NCBI RefSeq assembly: GCF_002940685.1 | Contig: NZ_PNFP01000022.1 | Span: 1 to 64,000, forward strand | Direction of reading: 5' to 3' | Source: Ensifer adhaerens | GTDB lineage: Bacteria > Pseudomonadota > Alphaproteobacteria > Rhizobiales > Rhizobiaceae | Length of the DNA stretch: 64,000 bases | Shown here: positions 26,613 to 35,930 of the stretch, in pieces | Numbering within the stretch: the first letter of the stretch is position 1 | Layout of the letters: every line of letters begins with the position of its first letter | Translations under genes and position numbers: made by a program | The notes under the pieces: generated by a model | Told to the model about the DNA's origin: nothing | The model's input: only the letters and a program-made list of their open reading frames with translations | Database searches by the model: none

Positions 26613-27127
26613 TTCGTCGATCCCGTGCCTGCTGCCGCGGACACCTTTATCGGGCCGCCCGAGACGGGGACCCACGGGCTTTCGCCGAGGCCGCAGACGG
26701 CCATCCAGTAATAGGGTGCGGAACCGGAAACGCCCCGGCAGGCGTCATGCCAGACATTGCGATCCATGACGACAGCTTGCCCGGGCGCGATCACGAAGGC
26801 TTCGATCTCGTCACGATGCGGCTGGTCGGCATCCGACGCCGGCGCAACCGCAAGGATGACGGGGGCGGCGAGGCAGAAGATCGCCTCTTCGGTCAGCGGG
26901 TGCCGCTCCATCGCCCGGCAATCCCAGGGCGCTTGCCCCCCACGGGTGATGCCGAGATGGCCGCCGCCGTCGATCAATGGCGTTTTCGTAAAACCGTCGT
27001 TCCAGCCGTCGCCGACCGTCCAGACCACCTTGCCGTCCGTGTCGTCGGTCAGGTCGTAGGCCCGGCCGTAGCGGGAAAAATTGTCCGATGTTACCGGGCG
27101 GGCGTGGATGGCGTCGACGGCGCTCAT
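26609..27127 (-). CDS. Ureidoglycolate lyase-like (AllA/cupin) protein
   Basis: This 172-residue protein resembles the AllA-type ureidoglycolate lyase fold, a cupin-like barrel. ITRGGQAPWDCRAMERHPLTEEAIFCL and FVIAPGQAVVMDRNVWHDAC are the family blocks; the ERHP and NVWHDA parts surround the active site. It starts at ATG 27127 and overlaps both neighbours by four bases. The true substrate may differ from ureidoglycolate because no other allantoin genes are near. It probably acts between the BtpA-like protein and the kinase in one pathway. Confidence 0.7.
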   Translation of the reverse strand: MSAVDAIHARPVTSDNFSRYGRAYDLTDDTDGKVVWTVGDGWNDGFTKTPLIDGGGHLGITRGGQAPWDCRAMERHPLTEEAIFCLAAPVILAVAPASDADQPHRDEIEAFVIAPGQAVVMDRNVWHDACRGVSGSAPYYWMAVCGLGESPWVPVSGGPIKVSAAAGTGSTK

Positions 27128-27864
27128 GCCGCACTCCTGATCGCGCGCACGACGCGCATCAATCCCGCGACATGGGCGGCTTCGACCCGGCCGGTGTCCT
27201 TGTGATCGTGCTTGAACCAGCTGCCGACAACGGCGCCGTCGGCGTGGGCCAGTTGCTCACGCGCATTGGCTTCGGTGAGACCGGCGCCGATCAGAAGCGG
27301 TGTCTCGCCACCCGTTGCAGTGCGGAAGCGCGCCACCTTGTCCATGTCGGTCGGCTGGCCGGTTGCGTCCGAGGTGACGACCAGCCCGTCGCAGCGCGAT
27401 GCACCGATGCGCACGTCTTCCGCCTCTTCGCGACCCGAAAGCACCGGCTGATACTTGAAGCGCACGCCACCGAGGAGCAGGGCCGTCACACCGTCGCGGC
27501 GGGTCTGGAGTTCGGTCGCAAAGGGGGCATCCGCATCCGGCGGCAGGTGCCCGGCGACGGAATCCACCTGGATGAAGGAGACCGGGTAGGTCCGCGCGAG
27601 CGCGAAGGCGCGCGCATCGTCGCGCAGGACGTTGACACCGATGCGCGTCCCGAGGTCGAGACGGAAGATCCGCTCCAGCACCCGCTCGACATCCTCGGCA
27701 TCGCCGAAATAGTTCTCGACCACCAGCCCGTCGACGCCTTCGCCGGCCATGATGCGGGCTTCCTCTTCGGCCTGGGCGAGCTTGGCCTGAGCGCCGTCGC
27801 CGGCAAGGTGCAGCATGCCGAGGATCGGTTTTTGGATGGTGAAGGTGTCGCCGAAGCGGCTCAT
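27124..27864 (-). CDS. BtpA/SgcQ-family TIM-barrel protein
   Basis: This 246-residue protein has family marks: KPILGMLHLAGDG at the start, EGVDGLVVENYFGDA, GTRIGVNVLRDDARAFALA, DGLVVTSDATGQPTD and GAGLTEANAREQLAHADGAVVGSWFK. The last looks like a phosphate-binding site of a TIM barrel. Members include E. coli SgcQ and cyanobacterial BtpA; their chemistry is poorly known. The ATG at 27864 has CAGGAGA upstream and lies one base after the gntR stop. Confidence 0.8.
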   Translation of the reverse strand: MSRFGDTFTIQKPILGMLHLAGDGAQAKLAQAEEEARIMAGEGVDGLVVENYFGDAEDVERVLERIFRLDLGTRIGVNVLRDDARAFALARTYPVSFIQVDSVAGHLPPDADAPFATELQTRRDGVTALLLGGVRFKYQPVLSGREEAEDVRIGASRCDGLVVTSDATGQPTDMDKVARFRTATGGETPLLIGAGLTEANAREQLAHADGAVVGSWFKHDHKDTGRVEAAHVAGLMRVVRAIRSAA

Positions 27865-27865
27865 G

Positions 27866-28651
27866 TCATGTCTCCTGCACGCCGTGCGGCGCGGTCTCGC
27901 GGCCCCAGCGCGTTGCAAATTTCATCTGGACTGCCGGCGAGTAGACGATCGACGTGCGCTCGACCAACCGGTCGTCCGCGTCGAGCACATCCCCGCTGGC
28001 GCAAAGGTAGCCCGGCACGTCCTGCGCCGGGGCAAAGACCTCCCGCAGGCGATCGGAAGCCGGCACGACGGTCAGCAGCAGTTCCGAACGCAGGGGGTGA
28101 CGGTCATAGTCGCGGCGCAACACCTCGTAGAGGGATTGCGACGCGAAGTCGTATCGATCAAGCCCGGGATAAAGGGCGAGATCGAGCTCGGACGTGTCGA
28201 CGTTCAGCCAGGTGACGCTGTCGCCGTTGGCAAGCCCGCGGGCGCGCACCAGCACGAGCTGGCCATTGTCCACCCGGTGCTCCAGCACCCGCGTCAGCGG
28301 GCGCTGGCCCTGTTTTCGGGCGAGTTCCGTGAAGCTGCCGAAGTTCCAGATGTTGTGGCTGATCGGCCGGTGCGAGACGATCGTGCCGCGACCGCGAACC
28401 TGCCGGACCAGACCTTCCGACACCAGAAGCGCCATCGCATTGCGCACGGTCGTTCGGGCAATGCCGAACTGGTCGCGCAACTGGTTCTCCGAGGGAATGG
28501 CTTCACCTTCGGAAAAGTCGCCGCTCAGGATCGCAGCGCGTAGCGCCCGATAGAGCTGCCGGTAAAGCTGCTCGCTCGAATAGAGATCGGGGCGCAGCCG
28601 CGACAGTCGATCGTCGGGGCGTTCGCCGCTTACGGTTGAGGCGTCTGGCAT
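27866..28651 (-). CDS. GntR-family (HutC-type) regulator
   Basis: This 261-residue regulator has an N-terminal winged helix (about 25-95, with SENQLRDQFGIARTTVRNAMALLVSEGLVRQVRGRGTIV) and a C-terminal UTRA ligand domain. It is inside the operon rather than apart from it, between the binding protein and the BtpA-like gene. This suggests feedback control by a pathway sugar or amino compound. The ATG at 28651 is given; a TTG at 28666 with GGAG six bases upstream is an equally good start. Its likely target is the TTGTAGG repeat at 31274. Confidence 0.85.
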   Translation of the reverse strand: MPDASTVSGERPDDRLSRLRPDLYSSEQLYRQLYRALRAAILSGDFSEGEAIPSENQLRDQFGIARTTVRNAMALLVSEGLVRQVRGRGTIVSHRPISHNIWNFGSFTELARKQGQRPLTRVLEHRVDNGQLVLVRARGLANGDSVTWLNVDTSELDLALYPGLDRYDFASQSLYEVLRRDYDRHPLRSELLLTVVPASDRLREVFAPAQDVPGYLCASGDVLDADDRLVERTSIVYSPAVQMKFATRWGRETAPHGVQET

Positions 28652-28687
28652 GGAAGGATGGGTCAAGGCAGGCTCCGGCGCGGTTCG

Positions 28688-29548
28688 TTACTGGGTGGCT
28701 CCGTTTATCTTGAACTCCTCGACACCCGCCTGTTTCAAGCCATAGCGGTCGAGGATCTGTGCATAAGTGCCGTCGGCTTTCATGGCGTCGAGCGCGCCCT
28801 TGATTGCATCGCGCAGTTGCGTGTTGGCTTTCGCAAAGGCGATGCCGTAGTGGTTGATCTCGCCGACCTCGCCGATCTGGTAGAACTTGTCCGGTTCCTG
28901 CTTCATCAGGTCGAGCAGACCCTCAAGCCCGATAACCGAAGCCTGGGCGCGGCCCTGGCGGATCTGCATGATGTGCTCGGCCTGGGTCGGGATCTGGATG
29001 ACGGTGATCAGCTTGTCGGCCGGGCAGATCGATTTTCCGAGGTTCTCCGCCCAGGTGACCCAGCTCGTTCCGGTCGCAACCGCAACCGTCTTGCCGCAGA
29101 GGTCGGCCTCGGTCTTGATCTCACCCTGGTGATCGGCGGTCGAATAAAAGACGTTGCCGGTCTTGAAGTAGTCGATGAAGTCGAGCTGCGTCTGGCGCTC
29201 CACCTTGTCGGAGAAGGCCGTCATGATCAGGTCGGAGCGGCCGGTAACCACCTGCGGGATCAGCTGCGGAAACTCGACATTCTGGAATTCCGCCGTCAGG
29301 CCGAGCCGCTCGGCGATCGCCTTGGCGAGATCGATGTCGAAGCCCTTGAGCTCGGTCGAGCCTGCGTCGCTGTATTCCATCGGCGGATAGGCAAGGCTGA
29401 TCGTGACGTTCAGCTTGCCGGTGTCGCGCACGGCATCCGGCAGCGCGGCGGCCAGCTTTTCGTCGGCAGCATGGGCAGCACTCCCTGCGGCAAGGCTGAT
29501 GAAGGTGGCGGAGGCAAGCGCCATGGCCATCGGCAGCAGTCGTTTCAT
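28688..29548 (-). CDS. ABC importer substrate-binding protein, polar amino-acid type
   Basis: This 286-residue family-3 periplasmic binding protein has a signal peptide ending GSAAHA before ADEKLAAALP. The mature fold shows LNVTISLAYPPMEY, ELKGFDIDLAKAIAERLG and SDLIMTAFSDKVERQTQLDFIDYF, the normal ligand-binding blocks. The ATG at 29548 has a GAGAACAGGAA leader. It lies between its ATPase and the GntR gene. The ligand cannot be read from the sequence; the kinase downstream hints at a sugar-amino compound. Confidence 0.9.
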   Translation of the reverse strand: MKRLLPMAMALASATFISLAAGSAAHAADEKLAAALPDAVRDTGKLNVTISLAYPPMEYSDAGSTELKGFDIDLAKAIAERLGLTAEFQNVEFPQLIPQVVTGRSDLIMTAFSDKVERQTQLDFIDYFKTGNVFYSTADHQGEIKTEADLCGKTVAVATGTSWVTWAENLGKSICPADKLITVIQIPTQAEHIMQIRQGRAQASVIGLEGLLDLMKQEPDKFYQIGEVGEINHYGIAFAKANTQLRDAIKGALDAMKADGTYAQILDRYGLKQAGVEEFKINGATQ

Positions 29549-29579
29549 TTCCTGTTCTCCCTTTTGTGAACTCTTGTGG

Positions 29580-30344
29580 TCAGGCAAGCACCCGGCTGAG
29601 GAATGTGCGCACGCGCGGATCGTCGGGGTTGCTGAGGACCTGTTGCGGCGCGCCGTTTTCGCGGATCTCGCCGTCGATCATCACTACGACCCGGTCGGCG
29701 ACTTCTCTTGCGAAGCCGATCTCGTGGGTGACGACGATCATCGTGGTGCCGCCGCGCGCCAGATTGCGCATGACTTCCAGAATCTCGCCGACGAGCTCTG
29801 GGTCGAGCGCGCTGGTCGGCTCGTCGAAGAGCATGACGCGCGGCTCCATGGCGAGTGCCCGGGCAATCGCCACGCGCTGCTTCTGACCGCCGGAAAGCTG
29901 CGACGGATAGCTCGATGCCTTGGCCGCCATGCCCACCTGTTCAAGCAGGCCCATGGCACGGGCCTCGGCGTCGGCACGGCTGAGGCCCCGCACCACCATC
30001 GGACCCTCGATGACGTTGCCGAGCACCGTGCGGTGCGCAAAGAGATTGAAATGCTGGAACACCATGCCGAGCTGGCTTTGCTGGGCGCGCAGTCGCTTGA
30101 CCGGCAGTTCCTGCAGTGCGCCGCGGGCAAGTTCGTAGCCCATGATCGCGCCGTCCACCCAGACATAACCGCCATTGGGCGTTTCGAGATGGTTGATGCA
30201 GCGCAGGAACGTGCTCTTGCCGCTGCCCGAGGGCCCGAGGATGCAGAGAACCTCGCCATAGGTGACGTCCAGATCGAGTCCCTTCAGGACTTCGTGACTG
30301 CCAAAACTCTTGCGGATACCGACCGCCTTGACTGCAAGTGTCAT
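29580..30344 (-). CDS. ABC importer ATPase, polar amino-acid type
   Basis: This 254-residue ATPase has Walker [10 protein letters not shown] near residue 38, Q-loop MVFQHFNLFAH, signature LSGGQKQR, Walker [15 protein letters not shown] and switch VTHEIGFA. Its start overlaps the permease end (ATGA). It serves the permease at 30341-31264 and the binding protein at 28688-29548. Confidence 0.9.
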   Translation of the reverse strand: MTLAVKAVGIRKSFGSHEVLKGLDLDVTYGEVLCILGPSGSGKSTFLRCINHLETPNGGYVWVDGAIMGYELARGALQELPVKRLRAQQSQLGMVFQHFNLFAHRTVLGNVIEGPMVVRGLSRADAEARAMGLLEQVGMAAKASSYPSQLSGGQKQRVAIARALAMEPRVMLFDEPTSALDPELVGEILEVMRNLARGGTTMIVVTHEIGFAREVADRVVVMIDGEIRENGAPQQVLSNPDDPRVRTFLSRVLA

Positions 30345-31264
30345 GCTTCACCCGTGACGGCCGGACGCCGCGCCCATCCCTTGAACCAGCGGCGTTCGGT
30401 GGTTGTCGTTGCGGCATCGCGGCCGAAATGGCGTTCGAGATAGTACTGGCCGATGGAAAGAACGGTGGTTCCGGCCAGGTACCAGACGGCGCAGACGAAC
30501 AGCAGTTCGATGACGGCGCCATTGATGAAGTAGATGCGCTGGGCCGCGTTCAGCATTTCGCCCATGGCGATGGTGGCAGCGAGCGAGGAGAATTTCAGCA
30601 TGCCGATGGCGCTGTTGCCGAGCACGGGCAGGATCAGCCGCAGGGTCTGCGGCAGGATGATGCGTCGCATCGTCTGGCCGGGCGTCATGCCAAGCGTATG
30701 GGCGGCTTCCTTCTGGCCCTTGTCGACCGAACCGATGCCACCGCGCACGACTTCCGTCAGGTACGACCCTTCGTTGACGCCGAGACCGAGGACGGCCGCA
30801 ACGAAGGGCGTCACGACGTCGACCATGCGCGCGTCGATGAGGCCGGGGATATAGAGCTTCGGGAAGACAAGCGCGATGTTGAACCAGATGAGGAGCTGCA
30901 GCAGTACCGGCGTACCGCGGAACACCCAGACATAGAGCCAGGCTGCAAACCGCAGGATCGGGTTTTCCGAGAGCCGCATGATGCCGAAGGCGAAGCCGAG
31001 CAGCACGCCGAGTACCAGGGCGCAGGCCGAGATCAGCAGAGTCCAGCCGAAACCGGTGATGATGACGCCGGCCGTCAGAAACTCGCCGACCACGGTCCAC
31101 TGGATCTGACCCACGGCGAAGGCGCGTCCGATCACGGCGATGAGCAGGATGACGAGGCCGCCGCTGATCCAGCGTCCGGGGTGTTTCAGCCGGCGGATGG
31201 CGACGTCGGGGCCGGGAAGATCCGCCAGCGACAGTGTTGAAATTGGATTTGACGTAGACTGCAT
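30341..31264 (-). CDS. ABC importer permease, polar amino-acid type
   Basis: This 307-residue permease is longer than the usual 220-240, because an extra N-terminal stretch of about 60 residues with its own hydrophobic helix (WISGGLVILLIAVIGRAF) precedes the HisM-like core. The EAA loop GQKEAAHTLGMTPGQTMRRIILPQTLR is clear. Only one permease gene is present, so it probably forms a homodimer. The ATG at 31264 is taken; it is the operon's first gene, with a palindromic site 10 bases upstream. Confidence 0.85.
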   Translation of the reverse strand: MQSTSNPISTLSLADLPGPDVAIRRLKHPGRWISGGLVILLIAVIGRAFAVGQIQWTVVGEFLTAGVIITGFGWTLLISACALVLGVLLGFAFGIMRLSENPILRFAAWLYVWVFRGTPVLLQLLIWFNIALVFPKLYIPGLIDARMVDVVTPFVAAVLGLGVNEGSYLTEVVRGGIGSVDKGQKEAAHTLGMTPGQTMRRIILPQTLRLILPVLGNSAIGMLKFSSLAATIAMGEMLNAAQRIYFINGAVIELLFVCAVWYLAGTTVLSIGQYYLERHFGRDAATTTTERRWFKGWARRPAVTGEA

Positions 31265-31273
31265 GGCATCCAC

Positions 31274-31293
31274 TTGTAGGGTTAGGCCTACAA
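31274..31293. promoter_or_regulatory. Candidate GntR operator before the permease operon
   Basis: TTGTAGG-GTTAGG-CCTACAA is a perfect seven-base inverted repeat with a six-base centre, starting 10 bases before the permease ATG. A site at this place would block the promoter or early transcription. The GntR inside the operon is the likely partner; a LysR is also nearby. Confidence 0.5.
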
Positions 31294-31426
31294 CTTGATA
31301 CGAGCGCGCCAAGACGGAGTCAAGCCGGCCCTCCAGCAATATTTGTAAGGGCGCATATTCGGAGCCAATGGAGGGCCGCGGCGTCGTTGCGCCGCCGCTT
31401 CCGCACGTCGCACTGAGGCTATCGGG

Positions 31427-32356
31427 CTAGGGGTGGCGTGCGCTGGCGATGATGGCTTGGGCAAGCGTCTCGGCGGCGCGCGAGGCCTTGCTGCGAGGAT
31501 GAGCGATATGGAACATGTCCTCGAAGGTCATGCGTTGGGGCAAAAGCAGTCGCAGGCGGCCGCTGCGCACCCATTCGTCGGCGTAATGGTCGGGCAGGAA
31601 ACCGATATAGGCGCCGGAAAGCAAGAGCAGCAGCGTGCCCTCCATGTGCGGTGTTGACGCGGCCCAGTGGAAATTGATGCCACAGATCGTCTCGGCGAGC
31701 ATGTAGGTGCGGCCTGCGAAGGATTGCGCTTCCAGGAGTTCGTCGGTTAGAGCTTCATCTGGCATCTCGAACAGCGGATGACCTTTGGCGCAATAAAGTT
31801 TCTGCACCTCGGAAAACACTGGCTGTGAGCGGAAATGCGGGGTGGCGCCGCCGACTGACGGCATCAGGACGATCTGGTAGCTGCCGTTCAACAGCCCCTG
31901 GTGCAGCACCTGCGGTGCGGCGACGTCGATTTCGAGGTGGACACGCGGTGCCTGCCGGTGAAAGGCGGCAAGCGCGCCTTGAAGGTCGAGATCCCGGTTG
32001 GTGATCATCGCGTCGACGGTGCCGAAGGACAGGCTGCCGGTCAGTTCTCCCTGCGCTTCGCCGACCCGGCTCTGGAACTTTTCCAGCGAGCCGAAGAGGT
32101 CCAAAGTCGCCTCGTAAACCAAGCGGCCTTCGTCGGTCAGAAGGAATCCGCTACGCCCGCGGCTGCAAAGGCGCAAGCCCAGCCGTTCCTCGAGGTGGCG
32201 CATATGGGTGGAGATGGTCGCCTGCGTCATCCCGAGGGCAGTCTGGGCGGCGGAGAATCCACCATGCTGGACGACGGAGGCAAAGACGCGCAGCAATCTT
32301 AGCTCGGCATCGCCGAGTGACAGATTGAGCACGCGATGGCGAACCTTGTTGATCAT
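31427..32356 (-). CDS. LysR-family regulator
   Basis: This 309-residue LysR protein has an N-terminal helix-turn-helix (about 15-75, VFASVVQHGGFSAAQTALGMTQATISTHMRHLEERLGLRLCSR) and an effector domain. It is divergent from the ureohydrolase operon with 93 bases between the starts, the classical LysR arrangement, so it probably controls that operon. The gap is AT-richer than its surroundings. The inducer is unknown. Confidence 0.85.
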   Translation of the reverse strand: MINKVRHRVLNLSLGDAELRLLRVFASVVQHGGFSAAQTALGMTQATISTHMRHLEERLGLRLCSRGRSGFLLTDEGRLVYEATLDLFGSLEKFQSRVGEAQGELTGSLSFGTVDAMITNRDLDLQGALAAFHRQAPRVHLEIDVAAPQVLHQGLLNGSYQIVLMPSVGGATPHFRSQPVFSEVQKLYCAKGHPLFEMPDEALTDELLEAQSFAGRTYMLAETICGINFHWAASTPHMEGTLLLLLSGAYIGFLPDHYADEWVRSGRLRLLLPQRMTFEDMFHIAHPRSKASRAAETLAQAIIASARHP

Positions 32357-32449
32357 CCATTGATTAAGTCACAACTAAACATCCAATCATAGATATTTTT
32401 AAGCGTATCGGCCTTCCGTCACACTCCCTTCATCCTGAGGAGGAGAGAC

Positions 32450-33421
32450 ATGGCGGGTAATTCCTATGAAACCGGACGGCTGAACCTGCCGTTCGTCGGC
32501 ATCTGCACCTTCGGCAAGTATCCCTATCAGCCGGACTGGGATGCGATCGACGCCGATGTCGCGATCCTCGGCGCACCGTTCGACTGCGGCACGCAATGGC
32601 GGGCCGGCACCCGCTTCGGGCCGCGTGCGATCCGCGAGGCGTCCACTCTGTTTTCCTTCGGCCACGGCGGCGCCTACGATCACGAGGACGACGTCACCTA
32701 CCTGCCGAGCGACAAGGTATCGATCGTCGATATCGGTGACGCCGACATCGTTCACACCGATACGATGAAGAGCCACGCCAACATCGAATTCGGCGTGCGC
32801 AAAATCCTGGCCGCCGGTGCGCTTCCGGTGGTGCTCGGCGGTGACCATTCGGTCAACATCCCCTGCATCAACGCCTTCGAAGACGACTGTGCTGAAAACG
32901 GCCCGATCCATATCGTCCAGATCGACGCGCATCTCGATTTCGTCGACGAGCGCCATGGCGTTCGCTACGGCCACGGCAACCCCATGCGCCGCGCCGCCGA
33001 AAAGCCCTATGTCTCCGGGCTCTCGCAGCTCGGCATCCGCAACGTCTCCTCGACTGCCAAGGAAGGCTACGAGGATGCGCGCGCCATGGGCTCCGATATC
33101 CTGTCGGTGCGCCAGATCCGCGCGCTCGGCACGGAAAAGGTGGCCGCCCGGGTTCCGGCTGGCGTACGCTATTACGTCACCATCGACATCGACGGTTTCG
33201 ATCCGTCGATCGCGCCCGGCACCGGCACGCCGTCCCATGGCGGCTTCATCTATTACGAGGTCCTGGAAATCCTCGCCGCCCTCGCCAAGCGCGGCACCAT
33301 CGTCGGCATCGACCTGGTCGAGGTCGCGCCCGATTACGACCACTCCGGTTCTACGTCGATCCTCGCAGCGCAGGTGCTGATGAACCTCATCGGCCGCGCC
33401 ATGCACGCAAGGAGAGGCTGA
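32450..33421 (+). CDS. Ureohydrolase (agmatinase/guanidino-acid hydrolase family)
   Basis: This 323-residue enzyme has the two-manganese site of the arginase-agmatinase family: GGDHS (130-134), DAHLD (159-163) and DIDGFDP (246-252). It should release urea from a guanidino compound. The substrate may be agmatine, guanidinobutyrate or a related acid; the sequence does not decide. An AGGAGGAGA ribosome site precedes the ATG at 32450. It is first of the plus-strand operon under the divergent LysR gene. Confidence 0.85.
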   Translation: MAGNSYETGRLNLPFVGICTFGKYPYQPDWDAIDADVAILGAPFDCGTQWRAGTRFGPRAIREASTLFSFGHGGAYDHEDDVTYLPSDKVSIVDIGDADIVHTDTMKSHANIEFGVRKILAAGALPVVLGGDHSVNIPCINAFEDDCAENGPIHIVQIDAHLDFVDERHGVRYGHGNPMRRAAEKPYVSGLSQLGIRNVSSTAKEGYEDARAMGSDILSVRQIRALGTEKVAARVPAGVRYYVTIDIDGFDPSIAPGTGTPSHGGFIYYEVLEILAALAKRGTIVGIDLVEVAPDYDHSGSTSILAAQVLMNLIGRAMHARRG

Positions 33422-33424
33422 GCC

Positions 33425-34207
33425 ATGGGGCGCATTGCTTACGATTTTTCCGGCGAACATGTGCTGGTGACAGGGGCCAGCCGCGGCATCGGTCGGGCGG
33501 TGGCGGAAGGCTTTGCCGCCGCCGGTGCCGAGGTGACGATCCTTTCGTCCGGCCGTGGAATTCACGAAGCCGCCCGCGAGATGTCCGAACGCTTCGGCCG
33601 CAGGATCGCAAGTCTCCAATGCGATATCACCGACAGTGCCGCGGTGAAGGCGACGCTGGCGGCGTTCGGTCGTCTCGACGTGCTGGTCAACAATGCCGGG
33701 CTCGAGCGCATCACGCCCGTGACCGACGACGACGACAGCGTCGAGGACACGTTCCGCCGCATCACCGATATCAACACCAACGGCACCTTCTACGTGACCC
33801 GGCATGCGCTGCCGCATATGCGCGCCGGCGGCCGCATCATCGTCACCGCGTCGATCTGGAGCCGGGTCGCGGTGCCGGAGTTCTCCGCCTACATTGCCTC
33901 CAAGCATGCCAATCTCGGTTTTACCCGGGTGATGGCCAAGGAACTCGGGGAGAGGGGCATTCGCGTCAATGCCGTCTGCCCCGGTTGGGTGCGCACCGAG
34001 GCGGCGATGCTGTCGCTGAAGAACATGTCGCTGCGCACCGGCCGCAGCGAGGAGGATCTCTTGGCCGAAATCGTCGGCGCTCAGGTTTTGCCGGGCCTTC
34101 TGGAACCGGAAGACCTCGCTGCACCCTATCTCTTCCTCGCTTCCGATGGTGCCAAGGACATGACCGGCCAGGCGCTGATGCTCGACCGCGGCGAGGTGAT
34201 GGCATGA
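33425..34207 (+). CDS. Short-chain dehydrogenase/reductase (first of two)
   Basis: This 260-residue SDR has the nucleotide motif VTGASRGIGRA (about 17-27), NNAGLE, the active serine in TASIW and the YIASK tetrad segment. It should use NAD(P) to oxidise a hydroxyl group. It starts three bases after the ureohydrolase and overlaps the next SDR by four bases. Two SDRs in tandem suggest two consecutive oxidations or two stereo-forms. Confidence 0.85.
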   Translation: MGRIAYDFSGEHVLVTGASRGIGRAVAEGFAAAGAEVTILSSGRGIHEAAREMSERFGRRIASLQCDITDSAAVKATLAAFGRLDVLVNNAGLERITPVTDDDDSVEDTFRRITDINTNGTFYVTRHALPHMRAGGRIIVTASIWSRVAVPEFSAYIASKHANLGFTRVMAKELGERGIRVNAVCPGWVRTEAAMLSLKNMSLRTGRSEEDLLAEIVGAQVLPGLLEPEDLAAPYLFLASDGAKDMTGQALMLDRGEVMA

Positions 34208-34941
34208 GCGCGCGTGTTCTTGTCACCGGCGCCTATCGCGGCATAGGTGCGGCCTGCGCTTTGGCTTTTGCCGCATCCGGCGCCCGCGTCGCGCTTGCCG
34301 ATATCCGCAAACCGGACGAGACGGCGATTTCGGCCGGACAGGCAGGGGCTGCGGAGACCCTGACGCTTGCCTGCGATGTCTCAGACGAAGGTTCGGTCGC
34401 CGCCATCGGCGATGCCGTGCGCCAGCAGTTTGGCGGGTTGGATGTGGTCGTTCACTGCGCCGGCGTCATTCATGAAGCGCCCTTGCTTGAAACGCCCGTT
34501 GCCGATTTCGATCGGGTCATCGCCATCAACCTGCGTGGCAGCTTCCTCGTCGGCAAGATGGCGTTGGGGCTGATGGAGGGAACGTCCGAGGCGCCGGCCC
34601 GGCTCATCATGATTGCCTCCGACATGGCCTACTACGGCCGCGAGACCTTCTCGCCCTATGTCGCGTCCAAGCATGGCGTGCTCGGCCTCGTTCGCTCCTG
34701 GGCGAAGGAATTCGCGCCGTGCGTGCTCGTCAATGCCATCTGCCCCGGCCCGATCGATACCGAGATGCTCGGTGCTGCAAACATGAGCGCCGAATGGCGC
34801 GCAAGGGAACTGGCGATCCCGCTCGCGCGCTTCGGCACGCCCGAGGAGATCGGCGAACTCGCACTGTTCCTCGCCGGCTCCGGCGGACGCTACTTCACCG
34901 GCCAGGGCATCGGCAGCAACGGCGGGAGTGTCATGCCATGA
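34204..34941 (+). CDS. Short-chain dehydrogenase/reductase (second of two)
   Basis: This 245-residue SDR has VTGAYRGIGAA, HCAGVIHE in place of the usual NNAG, the serine in MIASD and the YVASK segment. The replaced NNAG asparagine is a small departure from the family. Both ends overlap neighbours by four bases (ATGA), so translation is coupled through the operon. Confidence 0.85.
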   Translation: MSARVLVTGAYRGIGAACALAFAASGARVALADIRKPDETAISAGQAGAAETLTLACDVSDEGSVAAIGDAVRQQFGGLDVVVHCAGVIHEAPLLETPVADFDRVIAINLRGSFLVGKMALGLMEGTSEAPARLIMIASDMAYYGRETFSPYVASKHGVLGLVRSWAKEFAPCVLVNAICPGPIDTEMLGAANMSAEWRARELAIPLARFGTPEEIGELALFLAGSGGRYFTGQGIGSNGGSVMP

Positions 34942-35828
34942 TCCGCAATCCCATTCCCTGGCCGAATGGCGCGAAATGCGCTGCCTCCATCACCTTCGAC
35001 ATGGATGCCGACAGCCTCGTTCATATCGCCCATCCAAAGGATGGCCACAGCCGCGTATCGGCGATCTCGATGCTGCAATATGGGCCGAAGGTCGCGATCC
35101 CGCGCATTGTCGAGAGCTACCGGCAACTCGGCATCAAGCAGACCTTCTTCGTGCCGGCCTGGTGCATCGAGCAGTATCCGCAGGCAATCGAAGCGATCCT
35201 TGAAGGCGGCCACGAGCTCGCCCATCACGGCTTTCTGCACGAGCATCCGCGCGAACTCTCGGACGACGAGGAGACCTACTGGCTCGACCGCGGCATCGAA
35301 GTGATTGTCAGGGCAAGCGGCAAGCGTCCGCGTGGCTGGCGGGCACCGCTCTACAATTTCTCGCACCGCTCCGCCGATCTCCTGGTGTCGCGCGGGTTCG
35401 CCTACGACGCCTCGCTGATGGGCGATGACATTCCCTATCTGCTCGAATGCGCCGCCGGCAGCCTCGTGGAGTTGCCGTCGCACTGGGGCCTCGACGACTG
35501 GCCGCAATATGTCCAGTCGATGGACCTCGACTACATGATGCCGATCCGCGCGCCGGAACAGGGCTTTGCCACCTTCGCGCAGGAGTTCGAGGCGGCCTAT
35601 CGCCATGGCGCGCTCTGGGTGCCGGTGGTGCATCCCTTTGCCACCGGCAGGCTTGCCCGCTGGGAGGTGGTGCACCGCTTTCTCGAACAGGTTCTTTCGC
35701 GTGGTGACGTCTGGTTCGCGCCGATGGAGGAGATAGCCGCCCATGTGCGGCGTGTTGTCGAAAACGGCAGCTGGTCGCCGAGGATTGACCGACTGCCCTT
35801 CTATTCCGAGCCCGTCAGGGTTCGGTAG
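34938..35828 (+). CDS. Polysaccharide deacetylase-family hydrolase
   Basis: This 296-residue NodB-homology protein has the metal aspartate pair in ITFDMDADS and the histidines in HELAHHGFLHEHP. GWRAPLYNFS and a later HPF block complete the site. No signal peptide is visible, so it acts in the cytoplasm, like the allantoinase (PuuE)-type subgroup, rather than on cell walls. In this operon a cyclic amide or N-acyl bond is a plausible target; that is inference. Confidence 0.75.
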   Translation: MIRNPIPWPNGAKCAASITFDMDADSLVHIAHPKDGHSRVSAISMLQYGPKVAIPRIVESYRQLGIKQTFFVPAWCIEQYPQAIEAILEGGHELAHHGFLHEHPRELSDDEETYWLDRGIEVIVRASGKRPRGWRAPLYNFSHRSADLLVSRGFAYDASLMGDDIPYLLECAAGSLVELPSHWGLDDWPQYVQSMDLDYMMPIRAPEQGFATFAQEFEAAYRHGALWVPVVHPFATGRLARWEVVHRFLEQVLSRGDVWFAPMEEIAAHVRRVVENGSWSPRIDRLPFYSEPVRVR

Positions 35829-35930
35829 CCGGCAGCGGGCTCGCCTGCTTCCGAAGATCGGCGGCTGATGGAGCCGCAACGGACTTCGCGGAAAGACGCC
35901 AGAAGGCGCGACGCGAAAAGGGGAACGACG

